The notes: a model not told the origin generated them from the letters alone. Positions 1-8,392 are shown, counted from the first letter of the stretch. The stretch: DNA of 64,000 nucleotides from Wandonia haliotis (GCF_039523435.1 NZ_BAAAFH010000003.1:1116001-1180000); one strand, 5' to 3'. Program-made: numbers and translations.

Positions 1-413
1 CACAAAGTGTAAATCAGTTGCTATCTGACGGAGGGTTGGTACAAGCGGAAGGACAGAGAAAATACGTTGTTAATAATCCGGCTACCATACGTTTGGGGGC
101 AAGTTATAAATTTAAAGAATTGCTTCATGTAGGAATTGATGTAGTAGCTCCTTTTAACAGGGATTCTCCGGGAAGTATTAAAAATCCTGTCTGGGCACTG
201 GGGGGAGATATTCGTCCTTTAAAGTGGTTACAATTAAGCTTAGGTTTTTATGGTGGAGGAAACTACAAAGCACATATACCGGTTGGGATTAATTTTATTT
301 TGAAAGGCGGAGCGTATGAATTTGGATTTGCATCACGCGATGCACTGGTTTTCTTCCTCAAAGATGCCAATTCAATTTCTGCGGCATTTGGTTTTGCTCG
401 AATTCGATTCTAA
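1..413 (+). CDS. Outer-membrane beta-barrel-like protein, C-terminal fragment
   Basis: The reading frame is open to the first base of the window, so the gene begins upstream; about 136 residues are visible. The fragment has alternating hydrophobic and aromatic strands, many glycines and a terminal phenylalanine (ending ARIRF), as in C-terminal strands of outer-membrane barrels. A segment with WALGGDIRPLKWLQLSLGF resembles the tail of Bacteroidota barrel families such as DUF5723; that family name is a guess. The stop codon overlaps the stop of the convergent Nudix gene by two bases, with no room for a separate terminator. No function can be assigned from this part alone. Confidence 0.6.
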   Translation, partial: QSVNQLLSDGGLVQAEGQRKYVVNNPATIRLGASYKFKELLHVGIDVVAPFNRDSPGSIKNPVWALGGDIRPLKWLQLSLGFYGGGNYKAHIPVGINFILKGGAYEFGFASRDALVFFLKDANSISAAFGFARIRF

Positions 414-1054
414 TAACCGGTGGAGGTTTCGATACACATCTTAAGTTCGTTTACAATAAGGCAGGTCGCTCCCCAGACGATTTTTCCTGAAATAGAAAAA
501 GCGGGGACATTTTTTATCCGAATACCTGCCTGAGCTTCGACAGTGGTGGATATGAGATTGTCGGGAACAATGATTTCTTCCAGATTAAAAGGAATGATTT
601 CATGAACTTCCCGGGCATCCGGCGTGAAAACAGGGTACTGCTTTTCTGTAATGAATACATGTGGATATACAAGAAACTTACTTACCGGTATATAAACGGG
701 ACTGAGCTGACCGATGAAATGAATAGCAGCATCATGGAATCCGATTTCCTCCTGCATTTCACGTAGGGCCGTCGTAATAAGATTTTTATCTGTCAAATCC
801 CGTTTCCCTCCCGGAAATGCAATTTGTCCGGAGTGGACGCCCTCATAAGTCGGACGTTCAATAAGAACTGACTTCCACAGACTGTCTTCCTTGTAAAGAA
901 GAATGGCTACACTACTCTCTCTGTAATCAGAAGCTTTGGGTAATAATTCGGAAGTGAGCGGACGAAAAGGGATCATATCTTTGTGAGCTGTTTCTCCCGG
1001 CAGATTCCCCGACCGGATTAGTCGGCATAACTCCTGAATACTTCTGTCGTTCAT
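410..1054 (-). CDS. Nudix hydrolase, CoA pyrophosphatase-like
   Basis: A 214-residue cytoplasmic Nudix enzyme. The CoA-hydrolase signature is visible: VHSGQIAFPGGKRD around residues 73-86, followed by the Nudix helix REMQEEIG at 98-105 that supplies the metal-binding glutamates. Members of this subfamily cleave CoA or related nucleotide derivatives into phosphopantetheine and 3',5'-ADP; the exact substrate here is inferred. The start is ATG at 1054, only a few bases downstream of a good minus-strand -7 element (TATATTTG at 1067-1060), which suggests a leaderless or near-leaderless mRNA. The gene is divergent from the operon starting at 1123 and convergent with the left-edge gene. Confidence 0.88.
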   Translation of the reverse strand: MNDRSIQELCRLIRSGNLPGETAHKDMIPFRPLTSELLPKASDYRESSVAILLYKEDSLWKSVLIERPTYEGVHSGQIAFPGGKRDLTDKNLITTALREMQEEIGFHDAAIHFIGQLSPVYIPVSKFLVYPHVFITEKQYPVFTPDAREVHEIIPFNLEEIIVPDNLISTTVEAQAGIRIKNVPAFSISGKIVWGATCLIVNELKMCIETSTGY

Positions 1055-1059
1055 GAAAT

Positions 1060-1067
1060 CAAATATA
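1060..1067 (-). promoter_or_regulatory. -7 element of the Nudix gene promoter
   Basis: TATATTTG on the minus strand matches the Bacteroidota -7 consensus TAnnTTTG exactly. With initiation 4-6 bases downstream, transcription would begin at about 1055, next to the ATG at 1054. No good TTG is seen 17-23 bases upstream, so the call rests on the -7 box alone. Confidence 0.45.
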
Positions 1068-1110
1068 CATTAAAAACAGGTGGCAGAGACGTCCGATACA
1101 AATTAAGTCC

Positions 1111-1118
1111 TACTTTTG
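1111..1118 (+). promoter_or_regulatory. -7 element before the 1123 operon
   Basis: TACTTTTG matches TAnnTTTG exactly and ends five bases before the ATG at 1123. The predicted transcription start therefore falls on or beside the start codon. The -33 element is not obvious. Confidence 0.4.
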
Positions 1119-1122
1119 GAAT

Positions 1123-1704
1123 ATGGATGTGGAACGTGCCAAAATTTTATTTAACTGTCCGGAAGATACCGATCCGCAGGAGATGTATGAGGAAATTCTG
1201 TTCGAGGTAAAAAAGCAACTGACAACACGACCTGCAGTTCCGAAACTATTCTTGAAAAAAGCCATTGATTTGCAGGGAAAGCATGAGGCAGCTCTCTTGC
1301 TTTTCGGGGAATTAGAAATTTTTCGGGTGCCGGAAAACAAATTAAATGAAACGGAGTTTACGGGGGAGTGGGGAAAGGACTATTCGAAGTTGATGCAAAT
1401 CAGGAATAATTATAAGTTGTTGATTATGTCCTCAGGTTCCGGTGAACAGATTGTTCATCTTGTAAAAGAATGGATGAATTGGGAAAAGAAATTTTGTAAG
1501 CAGTTTGCTACTATTTTCACAAAAGAAGAAGCAGAGGGAATTTTTGTGTCTAAAGAAAATGATCCGATGCTTTTGCTTGAGGGGTTACAGCAGGTAAAGG
1601 GTAGGGATAGAGTAGAAGAATTAAGTAGAAGTAAGAATCAACTGCCGGATATACTTCAAAACGAATTGAAACGATTAACTTTGTTGCTGAATTATTTAGA
1701 ATGA
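1123..1704 (+). CDS. Hypothetical protein of 193 residues
   Basis: I do not recognise a family. The product is soluble, rich in charged residues and predicted mainly alpha-helical; there is no signal peptide or membrane segment. The middle (about 60-130) has a run of hydrophobic strands and helices, and the C-terminal 50 residues look like an amphipathic helical tail. It is the first gene of a three-gene operon: its stop overlaps the ATG of the DUF493 gene by four bases (ATGA), which implies translational coupling. The start at 1123 is the first ATG after a -7 promoter element at 1111-1118. Confidence 0.65.
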   Translation: MDVERAKILFNCPEDTDPQEMYEEILFEVKKQLTTRPAVPKLFLKKAIDLQGKHEAALLLFGELEIFRVPENKLNETEFTGEWGKDYSKLMQIRNNYKLLIMSSGSGEQIVHLVKEWMNWEKKFCKQFATIFTKEEAEGIFVSKENDPMLLLEGLQQVKGRDRVEELSRSKNQLPDILQNELKRLTLLLNYLE

Positions 1705-1982
1705 GCGAGAATAGTAATAATAACGTGTTTCAGGGCTTGTTGGAAAAGCTCAGAAATGAGGAATGGCCAATGGTGTATTTATTCAAATTTATTATGCCAA
1801 ACGAACCGGAAATCATCAGTAGAGTTTCAGCTTTATTTAGTGGAGAAAATGAGATGGTTATGCATCCTTCCGCTAATGGAAATTATACTTCTGTTACGGT
1901 AAGAGAGACGATGACTTCACCGGAAGAAGTAATAACGATCTACGAAAAATCATCAGAAATTAAAGGAGTAATTACATTATGA
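1701..1982 (+). CDS. DUF493 family protein
   Basis: A 93-residue protein with the features of the DUF493 (YbeD-like) family: a small ferredoxin-like alpha/beta fold with the segment YLFKFIMPNEPEIISRV (about 26-42) and the motif NGNYTSVTVRETMTSPEEV (about 59-77). These proteins are small putative regulatory domains, similar in fold to ACT domains, and their precise role is not established. The gene overlaps its neighbours on both sides by four bases, so the three genes from 1123 to 2383 should be co-translated. Confidence 0.85.
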   Translation: MSENSNNNVFQGLLEKLRNEEWPMVYLFKFIMPNEPEIISRVSALFSGENEMVMHPSANGNYTSVTVRETMTSPEEVITIYEKSSEIKGVITL

Positions 1983-2383
1983 TATTAGCTGTTGACTGGA
2001 TGCAGTATTCCATTTACTTTTTATATGCCACGTTGGGTATATTGTTATTCTATATCGGGTATCGGTACCTGGTTAGGAAGTGGAGTCGCAATTATATTCC
2101 TAAGGAGAATTATGTAACGCTTCTTTCGTATGAAAAGTATGCGGCTTCAGGAGAGATCACTTTATATTTCGAAGTTTTTAAAAATAAAGAGATTGAGTTC
2201 TTTATCAGTAATCCCTCAGGGGAAAAGCTTGTATCGATCTACAAGGGGATATGCAAGCCGGGAGGTCATCAATTCAAAGTTGACACCGCCCAGTTAACAG
2301 ACGGGGATTATTATTATACTGTGATAACAGATAATCAACGTATCGAAAAGCTATTGCGCGTTCGGAATAATCAGAATAAATAA
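1979..2383 (+). CDS. Membrane-anchored protein with Ig-like C-terminal domain
   Basis: A 134-residue protein with one N-terminal membrane segment (about residues 9-30) followed by basic residues (YRYLVRKWSR), suggesting a cytoplasmic C-terminal domain by the positive-inside rule. Residues from about 57 onward form a beta-rich domain with SNPSGEKLVSIYKG and LTDGDYYYTV, a pattern like the Ig-fold C-terminal sorting domains of T9SS cargo and FlgD-like domains. There is no signal peptide of the export type, so it is probably not a T9SS substrate. It is the last gene of the 1123-2383 operon and its end overlaps the convergent OsmC gene by 13 bases. Confidence 0.6.
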   Translation: MILAVDWMQYSIYFLYATLGILLFYIGYRYLVRKWSRNYIPKENYVTLLSYEKYAASGEITLYFEVFKNKEIEFFISNPSGEKLVSIYKGICKPGGHQFKVDTAQLTDGDYYYTVITDNQRIEKLLRVRNNQNK

Positions 2384-2778
2384 GTAAAAGTGAGTTTGAT
2401 GTCCGGATGAATACTTTTAGCCACCGGACAGGCTTCAGCCGCTTTTTGAACTTTCTTCTGGGTTTTTTCATCCCATTTGTTTTCACTGAAATCAAGATTT
2501 ACATGTAATTCGCCTACTCGTCTTGGATCTGAGTACATTACTTTTTCCACAGTACCTTCGCAATGAGAAAAAGGAATGGAGTGATTTTGGCAAAATATAC
2601 CAACGATAGTTTGCATGCAGGTGATAAGAGAGGTTGCTAACAAGTCTGTCGGAGAGAAAGCTTCTCCCTTACCATTATTATCTGTCGGGGCATCCGTCTG
2701 AATAACAGAACCCGATTGCATATGTGTACATTGCGTGCGTAAATTTCCTTCGTATACTACTTTTGCCGTTGCCTTCAT
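2371..2778 (-). CDS. OsmC family protein
   Basis: A 135-residue OsmC/YhfA-like protein. The two family cysteines are present: C54 in SLITCMQTIVG and C117 in AEACPVAKS. In OsmC and Ohr proteins this pair reduces organic hydroperoxides at the dimer interface; YhfA-like members are less well understood, so peroxidase activity is inferred. The motif GEAFSPTDLLATSL just before the first cysteine is typical. The protein is cytoplasmic. The gene is divergent from the exported protein at 2819 with only 40 bases between start codons and overlaps the preceding convergent gene at its 3' end. Confidence 0.88.
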   Translation of the reverse strand: MKATAKVVYEGNLRTQCTHMQSGSVIQTDAPTDNNGKGEAFSPTDLLATSLITCMQTIVGIFCQNHSIPFSHCEGTVEKVMYSDPRRVGELHVNLDFSENKWDEKTQKKVQKAAEACPVAKSIHPDIKLTFTYLF

Positions 2779-2798
2779 GACGATAAACTATTATTGGT

Positions 2799-2806
2799 TA
2801 ACTTTG
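2799..2806 (+). promoter_or_regulatory. -7 element before the 2819 gene
   Basis: TAACTTTG matches TAnnTTTG exactly and lies inside the inverted repeat TTAAC-TTT-GTTAA (2798-2810). Initiation 4-6 bases downstream would leave a leader of about eight bases before the ATG at 2819. A matching -33 element is not evident. Confidence 0.4.
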
Positions 2807-2818
2807 TTAAATTAAACG

Positions 2819-3568
2819 ATGAAATGTTCGCTAAAAATAGTGTTTTTTATTCTCATTTTATCACCTGTTTTATCTTTCGGTCAGTTGCCGTTAGATGAGA
2901 AAGGGGAGGGGCTGATGAGAAGAGAAGTGTATGGAGGTGTAACATTTGCCACACACGGTTGGGGGATTGGAGTACAGTATCATAAACAAAAGAATTACAG
3001 ATACAAACATTCTTTTGGTGTCCGAATAACAAACATCAGGCACCCGAAAGAGACCAAATCTTTCTCGTCTTCATTTGAAAAGTCGAAAGGCTATTATTAT
3101 GGTAAAATGAATTCTGTTGTTGCAGTCCGACCATTCTATGGAGGGAAAAGGGTTCTTTTTGAAAAGACAAGACATCAGGGAGTGGAAATTAACCTGATTT
3201 GGGGAGTAGGTATTTCACTGACGTTAATGAAGCCGGTGTATTTGAAAATTAAAAAATTTGATTCGGAAACAAACGAATTCATAACTATAGAAGAACGGTA
3301 TGATCCTGAAAACCATCATCCGGAAAATATTTTTGGGAGAAGTAACTGGTTTAAAGGATTAGGTGATAGTAAAATTACAGCAGGACTGTTTTCTAAGTTT
3401 GGATTTTATTTTGACCTGAGTGCTAAAAGAGAGTTTATTTGGGGAGTTGAATTAGGAGGGTTGCTGGATGTGTATGTTCAGAAAATCCCGATAATGTACA
3501 ATTCATCTAATACGTTTATTTATCCGGCACTGTACGCAAATATTGTGCTGGGAAAACGACTAATGTAG
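2819..3568 (+). CDS. Exported hypothetical protein, probable outer-membrane barrel
   Basis: A 249-residue protein beginning with a clear signal peptide (residues 1-21, hydrophobic core IVFFILILSPVLSFG, cleavage near FGQ). The mature part is rich in aromatic, glycine-containing beta strands such as YGGVTFATHGWGIGVQYH and ends in strands with ALYANIVLGKRLM, consistent with a small porin-like barrel. I do not recognise a named family. The lipA start follows after seven bases, so the two genes may share a transcript although their functions appear unrelated. Confidence 0.65.
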   Translation: MKCSLKIVFFILILSPVLSFGQLPLDEKGEGLMRREVYGGVTFATHGWGIGVQYHKQKNYRYKHSFGVRITNIRHPKETKSFSSSFEKSKGYYYGKMNSVVAVRPFYGGKRVLFEKTRHQGVEINLIWGVGISLTLMKPVYLKIKKFDSETNEFITIEERYDPENHHPENIFGRSNWFKGLGDSKITAGLFSKFGFYFDLSAKREFIWGVELGGLLDVYVQKIPIMYNSSNTFIYPALYANIVLGKRLM

Positions 3569-3575
3569 AGAGGTA

Positions 3576-4451
3576 ATGGAAGTAAAGGAAACAAAAAGAA
3601 CAAAGATTGCGAAACCGAAATGGTTAAGGGTAAAACTTCCTACCGGAGAGAGTTACCGAAATGTTCGCAATATTGTAGATGAACATAAATTACATACAAT
3701 ATGTGAGTCGGGAAGTTGCCCGAACATGGGAGAATGCTGGGGAGAAGGAACAGCTACATTTATGATCCTTGGAAACATCTGTACCCGGTCATGTGGGTTT
3801 TGTGCTGTGGTAACAGGAAAGCCACTTGAAGCGGATCCTTTTGAGCCGGGAAGAGTAGCCAATTCGGTGAAGTTGATGGGGGTTAAACATGCAGTTCTTA
3901 CCTCCGTAGACAGGGATGATTTAAAAGATGGTGGTTCGGAAATCTGGGCACAGACTGTGCGTGCGATCAGACACCAGTCTCCCGGGACTACCTTAGAGAC
4001 ATTAATTCCCGATTTTGCGGGTAAATGGGAAAACCTTCAGAATATAATTGATGTTGCTCCGGAGATTGTTTCTCATAATCTTGAAACAGTACGAAGACTG
4101 ACAAAACAAGTGCGTATTCAGGCAAAATACGATCGGAGTCTTGAGGTATTATTTCGTTTGAAAAAAGGAGGGATGCGGACAAAATCAGGTGTTATGTTGG
4201 GGCTGGGAGAAACGCACGAAGAAGTCCTGGAAGCGATGGAGGATCTCAGAAGTGTTGGGGTTGATATTCTGACATTGGGGCAGTATTTACAACCAACACC
4301 AAAACATTTACCTGTTGCTGAATTTATCACTCCTGAACGGTTTGCGGAATATAAAGAGGTAGGACTGAAAATGGGATTCCGGTACGTAGAGAGTGGTCCT
4401 CTTGTGCGATCTTCTTATCATGCTGAAAAGCATATTTTTGATTTAGACTAG
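3576..4451 (+). CDS. lipA: Lipoyl synthase
   Basis: A 291-residue radical-SAM enzyme that inserts two sulfur atoms into protein-bound octanoyl groups to form lipoyl cofactors. Both iron-sulfur clusters can be traced: the auxiliary cluster cysteines C43, C48 and C54 (CESGSCPNMGEC) and the radical-SAM CX3CX2C at C69, C73 and C76 (CTRSCGFC). The C-terminal RSSYHAEKH contributes the conserved serine ligand. Length is normal for the family. No lipB or lplA is adjacent. A client in the same window is the pyruvate dehydrogenase E2 at 44606, which has a standard lipoylation site. The gene is followed by a 168-base region with several inverted repeats. Confidence 0.97.
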   Translation: MEVKETKRTKIAKPKWLRVKLPTGESYRNVRNIVDEHKLHTICESGSCPNMGECWGEGTATFMILGNICTRSCGFCAVVTGKPLEADPFEPGRVANSVKLMGVKHAVLTSVDRDDLKDGGSEIWAQTVRAIRHQSPGTTLETLIPDFAGKWENLQNIIDVAPEIVSHNLETVRRLTKQVRIQAKYDRSLEVLFRLKKGGMRTKSGVMLGLGETHEEVLEAMEDLRSVGVDILTLGQYLQPTPKHLPVAEFITPERFAEYKEVGLKMGFRYVESGPLVRSSYHAEKHIFDLD

Positions 4452-4475
4452 TATAAGATAACCGTATTTTTACAG

Positions 4476-4575
4476 AGCTTAGTTTTAAGCTGGAAGTGTT
4501 TTTTTGTAATTTTACTTAATTAAGAAGTAAAAAACACGGTCGTGTTTAGTAATTCGTGTAAAAAATAATTACTAA
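4476..4575 (+). promoter_or_regulatory. Structured leader with four successive inverted repeats
   Basis: Between lipA and the T9SS cargo gene lie four perfect dyads in close succession: AGCTTA/TAAGCT (4476-4491, 4-base loop), TTTTACTT/AAGTAAAA (4510-4532), AAACACG/CGTGTTT (4532-4547, 2-base spacer) and TTAGTAATT/AATTACTAA (4546-4575, 12-base loop). The first, followed by a run of T at 4499-4505, may serve as a weak lipA terminator. The others have no T-run and look like operators or mRNA hairpins. No clear TAnnTTTG promoter was found here. Confidence 0.5.
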
Positions 4576-4619
4576 ATTGGCACCTGCTTTAAGAATTATA
4601 AAAAGGAAATAACGAAGTT

Positions 4620-7600
4620 ATGAAGCGAAACAAGTTGATTTTGGGTACCGTTTCTCTTGCTGCGGTGGCTGTTGCCGGAGTTATGGTCTCAGGTTTAAAA
4701 ACTGAGGATTCCGGCTATGAATCGGTCTCCCTTACTGCTGCATCAGAGAGTAAGAAAATTGATGGGTTTAATCAGTGGTGGAAGGAACATCACATAAACT
4801 CCGAAACGGGTGAAATGATGACGACTGAGCAGTTTCAGCAAGGTCTTAGAGAGGCAAGAATGATAGCCTCATTTCAGCCAAAAGTTTCAGGATTCGACTG
4901 GAACGAACAGGGACCTGAAAATGTAGGGGGACGAACTCGTGCGATCCTTGTTGATCAGCAGGACGAGAATCACTTGTACGCAGCATCAGTGTCCGGAGGA
5001 CTTTTTGAAACATTCAATAAAGGAAGCCGTTGGCACCGGGTTACTGACTGGGATGCATTTATGTTTATTACCTCAATGTGTCAGACAGCAAACGGAACTG
5101 TATTTGTAGGGACGGGAGACTCTCGTGATTTCTCAGAATCGTCATTCGTAGGAGGACGAGGAGTATGGTACAAAACAACAGGTTCTTCAGGATGGACACA
5201 GGTTCCCGGAACTTCAAGTGCGAATATCGGAGAATTGGTTTCTTCAGGAAATAATAATACAATCTTCTTTTGTGGACCTGGTCAGGGGCTACAAAAGTGG
5301 ACAATCGGTGATGCTAGTGTTACCAGCTTAGGTGCAGCTCAGGGCTTGCCAAATGGTAGCTGTTCAGAAGTTGAAATGTCAAAAGACGGACAAGTTATCA
5401 TTGCGTTTTATAGTACCGGAGCAAGAGTAATGGTGTCTACAGATGGTGGGCAGAACTTTACACAGGTTTCTGGAAGTGCTTCAGGAGCAACTATTCCTTC
5501 CGGATCAGGTTCTCGTTTTGAATTCACGATTTCTCCTCAGCGAGTAAACGGAGAATATATTTGTTATGCTGCAGGAACAAACGCATATACAGGAGGAGTT
5601 TTCCGTTCATCGGATAGTGGTAGAAACTGGTCTCAAATTGCACCGGGAACGAACGATGAGTCTTCTCAGGTGAACTTCTACGGAACAGGTCAGGGGATTT
5701 ATAACAGTGTTGTTAAAACAGATCCGACGGATTATGATCGTTTGATTCTTGGAGGTGTAGACCTGTATGAGTGGCAACTTGCTACAAGTGCACCTGTGAC
5801 AGGAGGTTGGCAACAACTTTCATTATGGTTTGCAGCAGAATGGTCCCCAAGTTATGTTCACGCGGATAACCATGATATCGTTTTCGATTCTCAAAACAGA
5901 ATGTACATAGGAAATGATGGTGGTATCGGTATTTCTGATGATTTAGGAGCTACATTCTATCCTTCAAACAGAGGATATAATACAGTTCAGTTCTATTCTT
6001 TGGCGCACGATGGTAGTGGTCGTCTTTTAGGAGGAACGCAGGATAACGGTACGATCTATAATAGTAAAAATAATGCTTACCCAATGGAGTTCCGTGAAGC
6101 TTTGGGAGGTGATGGATTTGACGCTGCAATTTCTTTCTACAATCCAAAAGTAATGTTTGGATCTGTTTATTACGGACAAGTAAGAAGATCAGGGGATATG
6201 GGACAGTCATTTACACAGTTTATCCCTGATTATGTAGGATATGGTACTCCTGGAATCGGAAACTCTAATTTCCCGTTCAGAACAATGCTATCATTAGGTG
6301 AGTTCCTTGATCCTAACTCGAAAGATTCAGTTCTTTTCTTCCCAAGAGCTGACTATACTGCAGGAACAGAGATCAAAGTTCCTAGTTTGGCAACAGGAGA
6401 TACTATTCGATATACGCTTCCAAATGATGTTTATTTTGATGATACGGTGCATTTTGAGCCGAGTCTTACAATGACCGATTATAAAATTACAGATGCAATA
6501 AGCGGAGCTATCTATCCACTTTATGATTTGGATTATACTCCTTTCCCAACAGCTTCAGGTAATGTTCCTCCTGCAATCGGAGATTCACTTCTTGTTGATT
6601 TTGGAGCTGCTTCAAATGATACAATAGTTGTGGAGAGTGTGCAGCCATACGATCGTTATTTTGGTCAGCACCCTGTAACAGGTAAGATCATCGACCTGGA
6701 AGAAGCTCAGTTTGAGTTGGCTGTTTCTTGGGATACATTGCATATACAGGATCCTTTCCAGTCAATTTTTGTAACGTATACTTCTAGAAACGGTGGAGAG
6801 TTGTACGCAACCCGAGATGCATTGCGTTTGGCTTCGTCAAATCCAAAATGGTCTCAGATTGTTACTGGTATAGGTTCAATGGGGAACGTTGGAGAAATTG
6901 AGTTCTCTGCAAACCTTGAGCACATGTATGTGGCTACATCATCAGGTGTATTCCGTATAGATGGTTTAAGAGATGTGTATTCGACAGAAGAAGATTTCCT
7001 TGACAGAACAGACCTTCGAAAAGGTGGTGGAGCTCCGGCAATTACAGCTACAAGAATTTTCAACGGTTCTGTTTCCGGATTATCAGTAGATCCAAGAGAT
7101 CCTGGGCACGTTATTATTGCACGTTCAGGAACTGGAGGCGGACGAGTGTTCGAATCTACAACTGCTGATATTGATGGAACTGCAACAGGTACAGGTTCTT
7201 TTGTAAATATTTCAGGAAACTTATCTAGTAACGTTGTATGTTATGATGTGTTAGTAGATCGTGCAGACGAAAACCTTATTTTGGTTGGAACAGACTTCGG
7301 TCTTTGGTTTACAGATAACGGAGGTTCTTCATGGACCTATTCTTCTGAAGGTTTCGGAGAAGTTCCTGTAACACGAATCAAGCAAAACTGGAGAGAAGGT
7401 CAGGAAGGATGTTTCCGTCCGGGTGAGATCTATATTTCTACATTTGGTCGTGGAATGTTCGCTTCGGAAACAGTTTTGAGTTTACCGGATGACGCAGATT
7501 ACTTCAAAGGACCAGAGGCTCATAAATCGACAATTAATGTGTACCCGAATCCAATGAATATGAACGGTACAATTTCTTTCGAATTGAATAGTAAACAAGA

Positions 7601-7778
7601 TGTGTACATTGATGTATATTCAATTTCGGGTCGCCTAATGAAGAGAATTACCAAATCAGATATGATTGCAGGTAAGCATAATGTTCAGTTTGGCGTAAAT
7701 GAGCTTGCTAACGGAACTTATATCATTCGTATGAGAGCGGGTGACAGAGTGGAGTCGGCGAAGTTCATCAAACAATAG
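4620..7778 (+). CDS. T9SS-exported beta-propeller (sortilin/BNR-like) protein
   Basis: A 1052-residue secreted protein. Residues 1-25 form a signal or anchor-like leader (basic MKRNK then a hydrophobic stretch). The body shows repeated Asp-box/BNR-type strands, for example SVSGGLFETFNKGSRWHRV, SSDSGRNWSQI, GNDGGIGISDDLG and TDNGGSSWTYS, as in sortilin-like or photosynthesis-factor-like beta-propellers. The last 80 residues form a type A T9SS sorting domain: YPNPMNMNGTISF, then VYSISGRLM, then ANGTYIIRM and a final SAKFIKQ. It should be exported by T9SS and attached to or released from the cell surface. Enzyme activity is unknown; no glycosidase catalytic residues can be named. A strong terminator follows. 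Confidence 0.88.
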   Translation: MKRNKLILGTVSLAAVAVAGVMVSGLKTEDSGYESVSLTAASESKKIDGFNQWWKEHHINSETGEMMTTEQFQQGLREARMIASFQPKVSGFDWNEQGPENVGGRTRAILVDQQDENHLYAASVSGGLFETFNKGSRWHRVTDWDAFMFITSMCQTANGTVFVGTGDSRDFSESSFVGGRGVWYKTTGSSGWTQVPGTSSANIGELVSSGNNNTIFFCGPGQGLQKWTIGDASVTSLGAAQGLPNGSCSEVEMSKDGQVIIAFYSTGARVMVSTDGGQNFTQVSGSASGATIPSGSGSRFEFTISPQRVNGEYICYAAGTNAYTGGVFRSSDSGRNWSQIAPGTNDESSQVNFYGTGQGIYNSVVKTDPTDYDRLILGGVDLYEWQLATSAPVTGGWQQLSLWFAAEWSPSYVHADNHDIVFDSQNRMYIGNDGGIGISDDLGATFYPSNRGYNTVQFYSLAHDGSGRLLGGTQDNGTIYNSKNNAYPMEFREALGGDGFDAAISFYNPKVMFGSVYYGQVRRSGDMGQSFTQFIPDYVGYGTPGIGNSNFPFRTMLSLGEFLDPNSKDSVLFFPRADYTAGTEIKVPSLATGDTIRYTLPNDVYFDDTVHFEPSLTMTDYKITDAISGAIYPLYDLDYTPFPTASGNVPPAIGDSLLVDFGAASNDTIVVESVQPYDRYFGQHPVTGKIIDLEEAQFELAVSWDTLHIQDPFQSIFVTYTSRNGGELYATRDALRLASSNPKWSQIVTGIGSMGNVGEIEFSANLEHMYVATSSGVFRIDGLRDVYSTEEDFLDRTDLRKGGGAPAITATRIFNGSVSGLSVDPRDPGHVIIARSGTGGGRVFESTTADIDGTATGTGSFVNISGNLSSNVVCYDVLVDRADENLILVGTDFGLWFTDNGGSSWTYSSEGFGEVPVTRIKQNWREGQEGCFRPGEIYISTFGRGMFASETVLSLPDDADYFKGPEAHKSTINVYPNPMNMNGTISFELNSKQDVYIDVYSISGRLMKRITKSDMIAGKHNVQFGVNELANGTYIIRMRAGDRVESAKFIKQ

Positions 7779-7799
7779 ATACTTCTTATTCCTTTTGAA

Positions 7800-7826
7800 G
7801 GGCAGCCAATCGGCTGCCCTTTTTTA
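7800..7826 (+). terminator. Rho-independent terminator of the T9SS cargo gene
   Basis: Stem GGGCAGCC/GGCTGCCC of eight pairs with the loop AATC, followed directly by a run of seven T. It lies about 20 bases after the stop codon. Confidence 0.93.
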
Positions 7827-7855
7827 TTTGTGATCAAAGCTTTTTTGTATATTTA
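7827..7855 (+). promoter_or_regulatory. Candidate promoter for the 7875 gene
   Basis: TTTG at 7827-7830 and TATATTTA at 7848-7855 are separated by 17 bases, which fits the flavobacterial TTG-N17-23-TAnnTTTG pattern with one mismatch. The predicted start near 7860 would give a leader of about 15 bases. The -33 element overlaps the end of the preceding terminator T-run. Confidence 0.5.
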
Positions 7856-7874
7856 ACTCTAAAAGAGTATAATT

Positions 7875-8297
7875 ATGAATAAAGGAATCAGAAATATCCT
7901 TTCTATTGTTTTGGGATTACTTATCGGTGGAGTGGTAAATATGACAATCATTACATTTAGTCATCTGATTGTTGCTCCCCCGGAAGGTGCTGATGTCACT
8001 ACAATGGAAGGGTTAAAAACGGCTATGCTTGAGTTCGAGTTTAAACATTTTCTGATGCCGTTTTTAGCACATGCTTTGGGAACTTTTGTTGGTGCTCTTT
8101 TGGCTGCAATGATTGCTGCTACACGAAAGCTTTCGTTAGCGATGGTTGTTGGGTTTGCCTTTTTGGCTGCAGGAATAGCTGCCGTAATTATGTTGCCATC
8201 ACCACTTTGGTTTAGTATTACGGATCTTGTATTAGCGTATATTCCTATGGCATACCTGGGGTATAAATTAGGGTCGAAAAGAAGCCTTGCAGCCTAA
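7875..8297 (+). CDS. Small integral membrane protein
   Basis: A 140-residue protein with four predicted membrane segments (about residues 8-30, 58-82, 90-108 and 113-133). The first segment contains ILSIVLGLLIGGVVNMTII and the second HALGTFVGALLAAMIAA, where small residues suggest tight helix packing. Between segments 1 and 2 is a short loop with PPEGADVTTMEGLK. It resembles unnamed membrane proteins found in Bacteroidota; I cannot give a function. It appears monocistronic, with its own promoter and a weak terminator after the stop. Confidence 0.7.
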   Translation: MNKGIRNILSIVLGLLIGGVVNMTIITFSHLIVAPPEGADVTTMEGLKTAMLEFEFKHFLMPFLAHALGTFVGALLAAMIAATRKLSLAMVVGFAFLAAGIAAVIMLPSPLWFSITDLVLAYIPMAYLGYKLGSKRSLAA

Positions 8298-8317
8298 GCC
8301 CGTTGATGGGGGCTTTT
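8296..8317 (+). terminator. Weak terminator-like hairpin
   Basis: AAGCCC and GGGCTT pair across an eight-base loop, followed by only two further T before CC. The hairpin overlaps the stop codon of the 7875 gene. Confidence 0.4.
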
Positions 8318-8392
8318 CCATTTGAAGGAAAAGTGGTGAGGTGAAAGTAAAGTATTTTTTTATAACTTTATAATTCACCTAACCAACCTGAA

